Positions 26,154-35,057 of a stretch of DNA of 64,000 nt are shown here, piece by piece. The notes beneath the pieces were generated by a model. That model did no database searches. It was not told where the DNA came from and saw nothing but the letters and a program-made list of their open reading frames with translations. This DNA comes from VAZQ01 sp963725185 (lineage in GTDB: Bacteria; Pseudomonadota; Alphaproteobacteria; Rhizobiales; Xanthobacteraceae): contig CAVRXO010000007.1 in NCBI GenBank assembly GCA_963725185.1, positions 1 through 64,000 of the forward strand. Direction: 5' to 3'. Position 1 is the first letter of the stretch. Each line of letters opens with the position of its first letter. Both the position numbers and the translations under genes were made by a program.

Positions 26154-27068
26154 TTACCGCGCCTGCCGGCCCCGTGTCGTGCCATCAGTCGGCATCCCCC
26201 CGACCTGCAGCTCGCCGCGCTCTATTCGCCCCGCGCGCGTCTTGGAGAGCAGCCAAAAGAACAAGTGGTTGAACCAGGTCTCGGGCAAAAGCTTTGCAGC
26301 GATGAGCAGCCCCGCAGCCGTGCCGGCGGAAACCTTGGACGGCGCCGCCCGCGTCGCCCGCCACAGCCGCACGAGCGCGGCCAGCCGGTACAAGTCGGCG
26401 TGCCGGGTGCGGATGTGCCGCCACATCGTGCCGTGCATGCGCGTCGTGCGGCTCAGCAACATTCCGTCAGGACGAACCGAATAGACAAACAGGGGCTTTG
26501 GCAGCTCGATGCCGCGGAAGCCCGAGCGCGACAGCCTGATGTTGAACTCCCAATCCTCGGTTCCGTCCCGCATGGTCTCGTCGTAGCGGCCGACCGCCTG
26601 CCACGCCGATCCGCGGATCAGCATGCAATAGGGCAGCTGATTGAGGAACAGCTGATCGAACCGATTGAGGTGACGCGGCACCACCCCGGCGAGCGTGCCG
26701 ACGAGGCGTCCGTGGGTGAACACGAAGCCGACGTCGGGAGGCGCGCCCTCCAGAAGCGGCACGGTCTCGGCCAGATAGGACGGCTCCAGCACATCGTCGC
26801 AATCGAGCGGCAGGACCAGCGGCGCGCGTGCTTCCAGAAAGCCCCGGTTGCGCGCGGCCGGCAGGTAGCGGTTCTCCTGGTGCACGACCCGCACCGCAGG
26901 GTCGAGCGTCGCGAGCTTTTCGCGCGTCGCCACCTCACTCGAGCCGTCATCGACAATGATGGTCTCGAAGTCGCGAAAAGTCTGGGCGCCGAGACTGGCC
27001 AAGAGGCCGTCGAGAAAGCGCCCGCCATTGTGGCACGGAACGATGACACTGACGCGCGGCGCTGTCAC
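26154..27068 (-). CDS. GT2-family glycosyltransferase
   Basis: This is a GT-A fold transferase of about 304 residues from a GTG start (TAPRVSVIVPCHNGGRFLDG). The frame is open to an ATG at 27206, but those 46 extra codons look non-coding. The nucleotide-binding segment is FETIIVDDGSSEVATREKL. The DxD-like metal site is LPLDCDDVLEPSYLAE, and the acceptor region has DGTEDWEFNIRLSRSG. A hydrophobic C-terminal stretch (WFNHLFFWLL) may touch the membrane. It is divergent from the acetyltransferase-like gene and is the first sugar gene after the island. The transferred sugar is unknown. Confidence 0.82.
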   Translation of the reverse strand: MTAPRVSVIVPCHNGGRFLDGLLASLGAQTFRDFETIIVDDGSSEVATREKLATLDPAVRVVHQENRYLPAARNRGFLEARAPLVLPLDCDDVLEPSYLAETVPLLEGAPPDVGFVFTHGRLVGTLAGVVPRHLNRFDQLFLNQLPYCMLIRGSAWQAVGRYDETMRDGTEDWEFNIRLSRSGFRGIELPKPLFVYSVRPDGMLLSRTTRMHGTMWRHIRTRHADLYRLAALVRLWRATRAAPSKVSAGTAAGLLIAAKLLPETWFNHLFFWLLSKTRAGRIERGELQVGGMPTDGTTRGRQAR

Positions 27069-27231
27069 GGGACGTTTGATCTCGTTGAATCTGGCTGGCG
27101 AAACGATCTTGCTACCTTCGGCCCCATCGCTACCATGCTTTTCGCGCGGGCATAAGGCAACAGACGAATGGAGATCGTGCGGCGATGCCGAACTTGACGC
27201 ATGCATCGAGCGTCGCGAAGGCAGTCAAGGC

Positions 27232-28302
27232 ATGAGCGAGGACAACGCTCAGGCTCCCCGCAACAGCGAATACGCTTTGGTTTCGGCAAATGACGTCGAT
27301 GCCGAGAGGCTGGTCGATTTTGCGTCGAGAGTCTGGAACGACCGTCCGCCCTACGAGCGCATCCTTTCCAGCTGGTGGCGGCACGCCTCCGCTGACTGCG
27401 CAAACGCGCTCATCCACCAAGCCAGCGGAGTGATGGTGGGACTATGTGCGGGACGGCCGTCAGAATGGATCATCGGGGGCCGGCCGCATCCGGCGGTATC
27501 GATCTGCGATTTCTTCATCGATCCTGGTCACGGCGGCAAGTTGCTTGGTCGGCGCCTGCTTCGCAGCTTCCAGGCGCCCGGCCGGCTCGTCAATGCGATT
27601 TCCGTCTCCGACATGGCCGCCGCCTATGTCAGCCGAATGGGTTGGAAAGGACCTTATGCCTCCTCCCTGATGGTGATGCCGCTTCCGCTTCTCGCCCGGA
27701 TCGGTCATTCGCTGGTGGTGCGGCGAGCCGATCTTGTGCTCGAAGACCATGCCGTGCGCGGCGGCCAGATGCCGGAGACGCTAAAGGCCGGCCTCGATCG
27801 GATCGAGGCAGCAACGGCCGGCGATGCAGCGGCCCGCATGCGACGGGGCGCAACGGAGTGGGCATGGCACCTGTCGATCTATCCCGAGCGCAGCTATCGG
27901 TTCTGCCTCGCCTATCGGGACGCCGAGCCCATCGGCTATGTGGTCACGCGCCGAATGACCAGCGGCCGCAGCCGCCGAATGGGCCGGCTGCAGGCTGCCA
28001 TGATTACCGATCTGGTCGCGGTCCATGACGATGCCGCGGTGCTGCGTGCCTTGGGCGCCAGAGCAGTCGCGACGGCGGCGGAGCTGCGCGCAGCGGTCGC
28101 GTTGTTCGTGACGACGGCGCTTTCGCATCGACGGGCGCTGGCCGCGATCGGCTTCGTGTCGCCGGATTTTCCGCTGCTTGGCCGCCTGCTGCGGGATCGT
28201 GGTCCGACCTATATGTGGTGGCCGCGCGGCCCGGGCGCCGTCCTCACCGCGGACGGCATGACGATGACCTTTGCGGATTCGGCGGTCGATCTCGATCTCT
28301 GA
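27232..28302 (+). CDS. GNAT-fold acyltransferase-like protein
   Basis: This 356-residue protein is read from the ATG at 27232 (SEDNAQAPRNSEYALV); the open frame extends upstream but overlaps the divergent transferase. The first half has a GNAT acetyl-CoA loop-like motif (PGHGGKLLGRRLLRSF) after CDFFID. The second half has another GNAT-like unit (YRFCLAYRDAEPIGYVVTRR). Two-lobed GNATs near polysaccharide genes may acylate amino sugars or act as FemAB-like enzymes. The ending MWWPRGPGAVLTADGMTMTF is typical of such double-GNAT proteins. Substrate is not deducible. It is convergent with the trifunctional sugar enzyme. Confidence 0.6.
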   Translation: MSEDNAQAPRNSEYALVSANDVDAERLVDFASRVWNDRPPYERILSSWWRHASADCANALIHQASGVMVGLCAGRPSEWIIGGRPHPAVSICDFFIDPGHGGKLLGRRLLRSFQAPGRLVNAISVSDMAAAYVSRMGWKGPYASSLMVMPLPLLARIGHSLVVRRADLVLEDHAVRGGQMPETLKAGLDRIEAATAGDAAARMRRGATEWAWHLSIYPERSYRFCLAYRDAEPIGYVVTRRMTSGRSRRMGRLQAAMITDLVAVHDDAAVLRALGARAVATAAELRAAVALFVTTALSHRRALAAIGFVSPDFPLLGRLLRDRGPTYMWWPRGPGAVLTADGMTMTFADSAVDLDL

Positions 28303-28310
28303 GGCGCCGG

Positions 28311-30236
28311 CTACGGCCGGTCCGCGCCCCCCACGAGGATCAGGTCGGCGCCCTCCTGCTGCGCGTCGACGGCCGGCCATTCGTCCGCGGCACGCTCGCG
28401 CCAAAGCGCATCGATTGCCGGTTGCTCGAGACCTTTCCAGCGATAGAACGCCGCAAAGCGCTCCCGTTGCCGGTCCGGCGGCACGCCGACGAACACCGCC
28501 AAGTCCAGCATGGCGCGCAGGCTCCGATGCAGCGCAAAGCCGCCGTCGAGCAGGATGACCGATCGCCCCGCCGCATCGTAGGTCACCGCCTCGCCCGCCG
28601 CGCGCGTTGCCGCATCGTAGCCGGGAGCGCGGATGCTCGCTCCGGCACGCAAGCCCGACACCACGCGCGGCAACACATCGACACGGTTTCGCTGCTCGGC
28701 CGAGGCCCCGGGTTCGCGGTCGGCTGCCGACAGGATCCAATCGTCGAGCCGCACGTGAAGGCAGTCCACCCCCGCCTCGGTCAGGGAGCGGACGACCGCA
28801 TGCGCAATGACGCTCTTTCCGGCCCGCGAGCGTCCGCTCACTCCGACCAGCACGGGTTTGCCTGGCGGCGCCATCAGGCGACGGATGTCGGCGACGACGG
28901 GGGCCGCCAGCGCGCGGTAGCCGATGCCGAATTCGACCGCCTCCGCCACGTTCTCGAACATCAGATCCGGCAGCGGCGGCAGACCGGATTCCCGCAGGTA
29001 GCGATCGCGATCGCGGCAGCCGTGGCCGGTGCGCACGCCATAGGCCCAAATCCCGACGCCGCGCGCGGCGCCGATGTCGCGCAAGCTGTCTCCGATGAGC
29101 ATGGATCGCTGCCGATCGATCGGCAAATCGGCAAGGGCCTGGCGCAACAATAGCGTGCCCGGCTTGCGGCATTCGCAGCGGATCTTCAGAGCCGCGATCT
29201 CGCCGGCGAAGCCGGACTCCGGATGGTGCGGACAAAAATAGATCCGGTCGAGCACGCCGCCGTCCTCGGCGAGCAGCGCTTCGAGCCGGCCCAGAATATC
29301 GTCGAGGCCCTCGAAGGTCACCATTCCCTTGGCGACCTGCGGCCGGTTGGTGACCGCCACGGTCAGCAAACCCGCCGCATGCGCGTGCGCCAGCGCGGCG
29401 CCGGCGCCGGGAATCGTCTTCACCTCATCGGGGGTCACAACGCCGGGATCGCCCGGCTCCTCGTTGAGCACGCCGTCGCAATCGAAAAATATGGCCGGCC
29501 GCGGATGCGCTCGGTTGAGCGCTTCGATTCCGCCGCTCTGCAGATCGCGCTCGGCCAGCGCGTGCCGGGCCGGGCTGCCGATATCGCGCAGATATTCGGG
29601 CGTATTGTAGGCTGCTATCGGCGCACCGGCGGCGAGCAGCCTTGGCAGCACGTCATTGATCATGTCCGCCTTGGTGCCGGGCTCGAGCGTAGCGAAGAAT
29701 GCCGGCGAGGCGAGATAGATGCCGGCCGGCACCAGATTGCGTTGATCGTGCCGGCGCGGCTGCCCATGCGGCAGAATCTCCCGCACCAGTCCGTCGCGCT
29801 CGACAATCAGGTCCGAGGTGCGGGGGTGATCGTTGGGGTGCGCGACCACGGTCAGCAGCGCGTCATTTCGCCGGTGAAATTCCCACAACGGCGCCAGCGC
29901 GATGTCGAACAGCATGTCGCCATAGACGATCAAGACCTCCTCCGCGCGGGGATCGAGCGCCGCCAGGCAACCCGCGGTTCCAAGCGGCTTGGGCTCGACG
30001 ACGACTTGCAGATCGAGCGCGAGCGCGGCCGCTTCGGGCGCGAGCGCCGGCCGCAGCCGGTCGCCCAGATGGCCGGCCAGCACGCTCAGGCGCGTCACGC
30101 CCTCGCGCCGCAGCACGCGCATCTGGCGGAAGATGATCGGTACCCCGGCGACCGGCAGCAGCGCCTTGGGAATGAGGTCGCCCGTCATGGCGGCGGCGCG
30201 CGTTCCCAATCCTCCCGCGATGATGGCGGCATGCAT
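28311..30236 (-). CDS. Three-domain enzyme: sugar-1-phosphate nucleotidyltransferase, HAD phosphatase, uridine-kinase-like domain
   Basis: This is an intact 641-residue fusion. Residues 1-235 form a nucleotidyltransferase (IIAGGLGTRAAAMTGDLIPK, VYGDMLFD) like HddC or other sugar pyrophosphorylases. Residues 247-420 form a HAD-IIIA domain with Asp252-x-Asp254 (FFDCDGVLNEEPGD), a GmhB-like zinc loop (Cys335, His337, Cys354, Cys356; CECRKPG) and IGDSLRDIGAARGVG. Residues 455-641 carry a P-loop (GVSGRSRAGKSV) and LHVRLDDWIL, like uridine kinase or phosphoribulokinase. The combination suggests a protein that phosphorylates, dephosphorylates and activates a sugar, most likely a heptose given GmhA-, HldE- and HldD-type neighbours. 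The kinase type differs from the GHMP kinase of the known GDP-heptose route. It starts 15 bases after the epimerase gene. Confidence 0.85.
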   Translation of the reverse strand: MHAAIIAGGLGTRAAAMTGDLIPKALLPVAGVPIIFRQMRVLRREGVTRLSVLAGHLGDRLRPALAPEAAALALDLQVVVEPKPLGTAGCLAALDPRAEEVLIVYGDMLFDIALAPLWEFHRRNDALLTVVAHPNDHPRTSDLIVERDGLVREILPHGQPRRHDQRNLVPAGIYLASPAFFATLEPGTKADMINDVLPRLLAAGAPIAAYNTPEYLRDIGSPARHALAERDLQSGGIEALNRAHPRPAIFFDCDGVLNEEPGDPGVVTPDEVKTIPGAGAALAHAHAAGLLTVAVTNRPQVAKGMVTFEGLDDILGRLEALLAEDGGVLDRIYFCPHHPESGFAGEIAALKIRCECRKPGTLLLRQALADLPIDRQRSMLIGDSLRDIGAARGVGIWAYGVRTGHGCRDRDRYLRESGLPPLPDLMFENVAEAVEFGIGYRALAAPVVADIRRLMAPPGKPVLVGVSGRSRAGKSVIAHAVVRSLTEAGVDCLHVRLDDWILSAADREPGASAEQRNRVDVLPRVVSGLRAGASIRAPGYDAATRAAGEAVTYDAAGRSVILLDGGFALHRSLRAMLDLAVFVGVPPDRQRERFAAFYRWKGLEQPAIDALWRERAADEWPAVDAQQEGADLILVGGADRP

Positions 30237-30251
30237 GCAGATCGACCCGGA

Positions 30252-31202
30252 TCAAAAGCCATTGGCGAGAATGCGCTCGACCGCGTAGCGAACCGCTTCG
30301 GTCGAATGGCGCTGCGGGTGCCATCCCAAGGCCTGCAGCCGCGAGGTGTCGTAGCGAAACCGCGGCACGTCGCCCGGCCAGCCGCGATCGCCGCCCGTAT
30401 AGACGATGCGCGTGTCGTGCGACCGGCGGCCGCCGCTACGATCTCGGCGATCTCGCGCACCGACGTGGTCCCGATTCCGGCCGCGTGATAGACCGCCAGC
30501 GGCCCCTCGCCCTCGGCCTTGTCCCAGGCGGTGAGCACGGCGTCGATGAGATCGCCGACATAGAGATAGGGTTTCGACTGGTTGCCGTCGCCCAGCACCT
30601 CGAGCTTGCCCGGATCGGCTTCCAGCTTGCGCAGGAAATCATAGATCACGCCATGGGTCGCGCGCTCTCCGATCACGTTGGGAAAGCGCAATATCACCGC
30701 GCGGCCGCCGAACGTGTGGGCGAAGACCGAGACATAGGCTTCCGCCGCGAGCTTGCTCGCTCCATAGAACGAGATCGGCTGAAGCGGTGCGTATTCCTCG
30801 TGCAGCAACGCATCGGTCTCTCCGAATATGGCCGAGGTGCTGGCAAAGAACAGGCGCTTGACGCCATGCGCCCGCATCGCCTCCAGCACCGATACCGTGG
30901 TCAGCTGATTGAGCTCCAGATCGAGCCTGAAGTCGCCGGCGCCGGCGGCAATATCGGAATTCGCCGCCAGGTGGAACACCGCGTCGAAACCCGGCTCGTC
31001 GAACAAGGCTGCGAGCGCCGGTCGGTCGAGCACGTCGAGCTCGACGAAGCGAAATGCCGGCAAGTCGACGAGATGCGCGATGTTGCGGCGCCGGCCCGAG
31101 CCGCAGATTGTCCACGCACCAGACTTGGCCGCCGCGTGCGAGCAAGCGCTCGCAAAGATGGCTGCCGATGAAGCCGGCACCCCCGGTGACTAGAATTCGC
31201 AT
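30252..31202 (-). pseudogene. NAD-dependent nucleotide-sugar epimerase, frameshifted
   Basis: The extended SDR start RILVTGGAGFIGSHLCERLL is in one frame. The core (DVLDRPALAALFDEPGFDAV, FHLAANSDIA, ISFYGASKLAAEAYVSVFAH with the YxxxK pair) is in a second. The end (DTRIVYTGGDRGWPGDVPRF, then DTSRLQALGWHP) is in a third or back in the first. Shifts lie near 31090 and 30430. The total of 317 codons is exact, so the two indels compensate. It resembles UDP-glucose/UDP-GlcNAc 4-epimerase-like proteins of sugar loci. It sits 15 bases upstream of the three-domain enzyme and was probably co-transcribed with it. Sequencing error is likely. Confidence 0.75.
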
Positions 31203-31263
31203 GGCCATACCGTGCGTCGAGAGCGAGACTCGACAATAGGGCTAGCGGGCCGATGGTGTACTC

Positions 31264-32175
31264 TCATCTTGGCTCCCGAATTGGGTGTTGATGCGACGGT
31301 TGATCATCCGGCTCATTGACGAGCCCCTGCAAATAGCGCCCATATTCGGTCTTGCCAAATCTCGCGGCCAGCTTGCGCAGGTCGTCCGCGGAGATGAACC
31401 CCTTCGTGAACGCGACCTCCTCGGGGCAGCCGACCAGAAGCCCCTGCCGATGCTGGATCGATCGAACAAACTCCGCTGCTTGAAGCAGCGCGTCGTGGGT
31501 TCCGGTGTCGAGCCAGGCGTAGCCGCGCCCGAGCTTGACGACATGCATCCTGCCCAGCTCCAGGTAGCGCCGGTTGACATCGGTGATCTCCAGCTCGCCG
31601 CGATCCGAGGGGCGCAGATCAGCCGCGATGTCGAGCACCGCATTGTCGTAGAAGTAAAGCCCGGTGACCGCCCAGTTGGAGAGGAACCGGGCGGGTTTTT
31701 CGACGAAATCGACAGCCGTTCCGGCCTGGTCGAACTTGACCACGCCGTACTGGCTTGGATCCCGGACGTAGTAGGCAAACACGGTCGCGCCCTCCCGGCG
31801 CGAGGCGGCATCGGCCAGCTCGGCGCTCAAGCCGTGGCCGTAGAACACGTTGTCGCCCAGGATCAACGCCACGCGATCGTCGGCGACGAACTCGCGCCCC
31901 AGGATGAAGGCATGGGCAAGGCCGATCGGCCGTTCCTGAACGACGTAGGAGAGCTTGATGCCCCACGCGGAGCCCTCGCCGAGCAAATGTCGATAGAACG
32001 GCAGGTGCTCCGGCGTCGAGATAAGCAGGATATCGCGGATACCGGCCAGCATCAGAACCGACAGCGGATAGTAGATCATCGGCTTGTCGTAGATCGGACA
32101 AAGCTGCTTGTTGATGGCAAGCGTCGCCGGATAGAGACGCGTGCCCAAACCGCCGGCAAGAACGATGCCCTTCAT
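31264..32175 (-). CDS. rfbA: Glucose-1-phosphate thymidylyltransferase
   Basis: This 303-residue enzyme makes dTDP-glucose from dTTP and glucose-1-phosphate, the first step to dTDP-L-rhamnose. The signature KGIVLAGGLGTRLYPATLAI, then NKQLCPIYDKPMIYYPLSVL, and VALILGDNVFYG are textbook RmlA. EKPARFLSNWAVTGLYFYDN and GYAWLDTGTHDALLQAAEF complete the family pattern. Length is normal. It overlaps the upstream rfbD by 4 bases. The order rfbC-rfbD-rfbA is conserved, but rfbB (dTDP-glucose 4,6-dehydratase) is not in the window. Confidence 0.95.
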   Translation of the reverse strand: MKGIVLAGGLGTRLYPATLAINKQLCPIYDKPMIYYPLSVLMLAGIRDILLISTPEHLPFYRHLLGEGSAWGIKLSYVVQERPIGLAHAFILGREFVADDRVALILGDNVFYGHGLSAELADAASRREGATVFAYYVRDPSQYGVVKFDQAGTAVDFVEKPARFLSNWAVTGLYFYDNAVLDIAADLRPSDRGELEITDVNRRYLELGRMHVVKLGRGYAWLDTGTHDALLQAAEFVRSIQHRQGLLVGCPEEVAFTKGFISADDLRKLAARFGKTEYGRYLQGLVNEPDDQPSHQHPIREPR

Positions 32176-33065
32176 GGGAAATCCTTGTTGGCCAGCAGAC
32201 GATCAATGGTTTCCGCGAGCGCCTCGCGCCATGGCCGGAGCGTAATGCCGAATTCGCGATCGATAGCCGCGCAATCCAGCCTGGTATCGAGCGGACGAGC
32301 GGCCGGCGTCGGATGCTCGCAGGTGCGGATCGGAACAAGTTGCGCAGGTCGGGACCGCCGGCCGGCAGACATGTCGACAATCGTCTTGGCGAGTTCGAAC
32401 CGGCTCGCCTCCCCTGCTCCGGCGAGGTGATAGATCCCGTAGGGCGCCTGGTTCGGCTCCGATCCGCAACGCATGGCGACGTCGAGGCACGCTTTGGCGA
32501 TGTCGCGCGCCGCAGTCGGGCAGCCGCGCTGATCCGCCACCACCTCCAGGCGGTCGCCCTCGGCTGCAACGCGCAGGATCGTCCTGACGAAATTCGTGCG
32601 ATACGGGCTGTAGACCCAGGACGTGCGCAAGATCACGTGCCGTGGATTGGCGGCGCGGACCGCACGCTCGCCGGCAAGCTTGCTGCGGCCATAGACATTG
32701 AGCGGCGCCGCCTGATCCTGCTCGACATAGGGGGCGCCCTTGTTCCCGTCGAACACGAAATCGGTCGAAAGATGCACGAGCGGGATCTCGCGGCGTCCGG
32801 TCTCCAGCGCCAGTCGCGACGGCGCCTCGGCATTGACCGCGAACGCAACCGCCGCTTCGCTCTCGGCACGATCAACTCGCGTATAGGCCGCCGCGTTGAT
32901 CGCAGCGCTCCACGGTCCCGCCGCGATCTCCCTTGCAATCGCGTCGGCATCCTGCAAGTCCAGTGCACTGCGACCGGGCGCGACCACCTCGACATGATCG
33001 GGCCTTGCCAAGGCCCGAAACTCCTCGCCAACCTGGCCGGCTCCGCCTAAAAGCAGGATGCGCAT
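32172..33065 (-). CDS. rfbD: dTDP-4-dehydrorhamnose reductase
   Basis: This 297-residue extended SDR enzyme reduces dTDP-4-keto-L-rhamnose to dTDP-L-rhamnose with NAD(P)H. It has RILLLGGAGQVGEEFRALA at the N-terminus, INAAAYTRVDRAESEAAVAF and VHLSTDFVFDGNKGAPYVEQ. The active-site YGRSKLAGERAVR carries the Tyr-Lys pair. The C-terminal substrate region is present (RPLDTRLDCAAIDREFGIT). Intact, of normal length, overlapping rfbA by 4 bases. Confidence 0.95.
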   Translation of the reverse strand: MRILLLGGAGQVGEEFRALARPDHVEVVAPGRSALDLQDADAIAREIAAGPWSAAINAAAYTRVDRAESEAAVAFAVNAEAPSRLALETGRREIPLVHLSTDFVFDGNKGAPYVEQDQAAPLNVYGRSKLAGERAVRAANPRHVILRTSWVYSPYRTNFVRTILRVAAEGDRLEVVADQRGCPTAARDIAKACLDVAMRCGSEPNQAPYGIYHLAGAGEASRFELAKTIVDMSAGRRSRPAQLVPIRTCEHPTPAARPLDTRLDCAAIDREFGITLRPWREALAETIDRLLANKDFP

Positions 33066-33112
33066 CCCTCAGTCGTCGCCTTCCTGGCCAATCATTGGTC
33101 GAGCCTTCGCGG

Positions 33113-33715
33113 CTAGCCGTGCTCCGAAAGCGTCAAGGGCGCGAGCGGACATCCATCATACGCAAACGGGCTGACGAATTCCTTCAGAAACGGCAGCCGC
33201 CTATCCTTGTCCGAAACGATGATTTCAGCGGGCTTGAACGGCCACGGAACCGCAATGTCGGGGTCGTTCCAGAGGATCCCGCAATCATGCGCAGGAGAAT
33301 AGAAATCGGAGACCTTGTACATCACCACGGTGTCATCCTCCAAGGTGACAAATCCGTGGGCGAAACCTATCGGAACGTAGACCTGCAGCCCGGATTCGGC
33401 CGAAAGCTCCACCGAAACATACCTTCCGAAAGTGGCCGACCCGCGCCGGACATCCACCGCTACATCCAGGATTCGCCCCCGCACGACGCTGACCAGCTTG
33501 GCCTGAGCCGCCGGCGGCACCTGGAAATGCAGCCCGCGCAGCGTGCCCGCCCGCTTGGAGCTCGATTGGTTGTCCTGGACGAAGCGACAGGTGATTCCGA
33601 TCTCGCGCAGGCGCTGCTCGTGAAAGGTTTCGCTGAACCAACCGCGGTCATCGATGTGGCGCTGGGGAACGATGATCCTAGGCAGATCCAACGAACGGGT
33701 CGAATCAGTGCACAT
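33113..33715 (-). CDS. rfbC: dTDP-4-dehydrorhamnose 3,5-epimerase
   Basis: This is a 200-residue cupin enzyme. From the ATG at 33715 (CTDSTRSLDLPRIIVPQRHI) it shows DDRGWFSETFHEQRLREIGI and FVQDNQSSSKRAGTLRGLHF, which includes the catalytic His. It continues with VPIGFAHGFVTLEDDTVVMY. An upstream ATG at 33739 is open but lies deeper in the preceding gene. The start overlaps the stop of the membrane GT2 gene by about 11 bases. It acts between the missing rfbB step and RfbD. Confidence 0.94.
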   Translation of the reverse strand: MCTDSTRSLDLPRIIVPQRHIDDRGWFSETFHEQRLREIGITCRFVQDNQSSSKRAGTLRGLHFQVPPAAQAKLVSVVRGRILDVAVDVRRGSATFGRYVSVELSAESGLQVYVPIGFAHGFVTLEDDTVVMYKVSDFYSPAHDCGILWNDPDIAVPWPFKPAEIIVSDKDRRLPFLKEFVSPFAYDGCPLAPLTLSEHG

Positions 33716-35054
33716 TACACTGACTGCCGGCAACAGCATCGAGCTTGGAAGCGGCCTCGCCGTCCGCAGCGGGCTGCAACTGCGAGCGCTGCGGAAGAAC
33801 GACGCCGAGCGCGCGGATCATCGCGGCAAAGATGAAGGTCTGAAAGGCCGCGCTGACCAGCCAAAGACCCATGATCGCCCAATGGGTGTAGATGCTGCCT
33901 TCCTGCAATGTGAAATGTTGGGCGACATAGCTGCGCAGCAGCGGCACCATGATGAGAATTCCCGCCAACGTGGTCAGCAGGCAGCCGACGAAAGTGCGGT
34001 TGAACGACAACGCGCCCTCGATCCGAGCCTGCAACGTACCCGAATAATCGAACAGAACGCTCGCGATGAGACCCGAGAACACCATCGAGAGCCCGAGCGT
34101 CGCCATCGCCATGGCGAGCAACATCGCATTCAACGAGAGACTGACCGGCCCGATCGAAAACGGCCCGAACGAGAGCGGAACGAGGAACATCAAGCCAAAC
34201 CCGAGCAGGACAAAACCGGGCCTGAGCAAGAAGAAATCGACGCCGAAGGTGAGCATTGCGCGCAGATTCATCCATCCGGCGCGCCACGGCTCGAGCCAGC
34301 CGCGACGTTTCATATGGCTCCGGCGCCCGTCCGGATTGTTCAGAAAATTGATCGGTACTTCCATGGTCACCAGGTCCATATGCACCGACTTCAGCACCAT
34401 TTCGGAGGCATATTCCCAGCCTTGCGAGCGCAAGTCCATGCGCATCAGCGCATCGCGCGTGAGGCCGCGCATGCCGCAGTGAATGTCGGAGAATCGGCTG
34501 CCGAACATCAAGTTGAGGATGAATGTCGTCAACGGGGTGCCGAAGTAGCGGTGCAGGCGCGGCATGGCGCCGGCCGCGATCGTGCCCTTGAAGCGCGAGC
34601 CCATGACGAACTCGGCTCCGGCCCGATAGGCCTCGATATAGGGCTTGATGACGCGGAAATCGTAGGTGCAGTCGGCATCCCCCATGATGACAAACCGCCC
34701 GCGCACATGCGCAACGGCGTCGATATAGGCGCGGCCGAGACCTCGCCTCGGCGTTTTGAGCACGCGCGCGCCCTTTGCCTGCGCAATCTCGGCGGTACGG
34801 TCGGTTGAGCTGTCGACAATGAGGATCTCGGCGCTGGCTCCGGCGCTTTTGATGCCCTCGTGACACCAATCGATGAAGCGGCCGATCGTGAGCTCCTCGT
34901 CGAGCGCGGGAACCAGGATCGTGACCTCGGGATCGGATGCATTCGCGGCCGGAGCGCTCGCGCGGACACTGTCCGCAGCAGCCCCGCCAGCTCGGACGCT
35001 GTCGGACGGCCAACCGGAAGACGCCTGTGACATGAGGCGCTCGATCGAAGACAA
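33705..35054 (-). CDS. Polyprenyl-phosphate-type GT2 glycosyltransferase with C-terminal membrane helices
   Basis: This is a 449-residue protein. The catalytic domain follows a low-complexity leader: VTILVPALDEELTIGRFIDW, ILIVDSSTDRTAEIAQAKGA, GRAYIDAVAHVRGRFVIMGD with the ADCTYD metal site, and FSDIHCGMRGLTRDALMRMD. Four or more hydrophobic segments follow (FFLLRPGFVLLGFGLMFLVP, AMLLAMAMATLGLSMVFSGL, LLTTLAGILIMVPLL, WAIMGLWLVSAAFQTFIFAA). It resembles DPM1/GtrB-type enzymes that load a sugar onto a polyprenyl phosphate at the inner membrane. The gene begins 3 bases after the SIS isomerase stop and overlaps rfbC, so all are one operon. Confidence 0.85.
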   Translation of the reverse strand: MSSIERLMSQASSGWPSDSVRAGGAAADSVRASAPAANASDPEVTILVPALDEELTIGRFIDWCHEGIKSAGASAEILIVDSSTDRTAEIAQAKGARVLKTPRRGLGRAYIDAVAHVRGRFVIMGDADCTYDFRVIKPYIEAYRAGAEFVMGSRFKGTIAAGAMPRLHRYFGTPLTTFILNLMFGSRFSDIHCGMRGLTRDALMRMDLRSQGWEYASEMVLKSVHMDLVTMEVPINFLNNPDGRRSHMKRRGWLEPWRAGWMNLRAMLTFGVDFFLLRPGFVLLGFGLMFLVPLSFGPFSIGPVSLSLNAMLLAMAMATLGLSMVFSGLIASVLFDYSGTLQARIEGALSFNRTFVGCLLTTLAGILIMVPLLRSYVAQHFTLQEGSIYTHWAIMGLWLVSAAFQTFIFAAMIRALGVVLPQRSQLQPAADGEAASKLDAVAGSQCNVH

Positions 35055-35057
35055 GAT

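Noticed and set aside
26956..27231. Upstream extension of the GNAT-like protein
   Set aside because: It overlaps the divergent glycosyltransferase and lacks any protein-like character. The ATG at 27232 is preferred.
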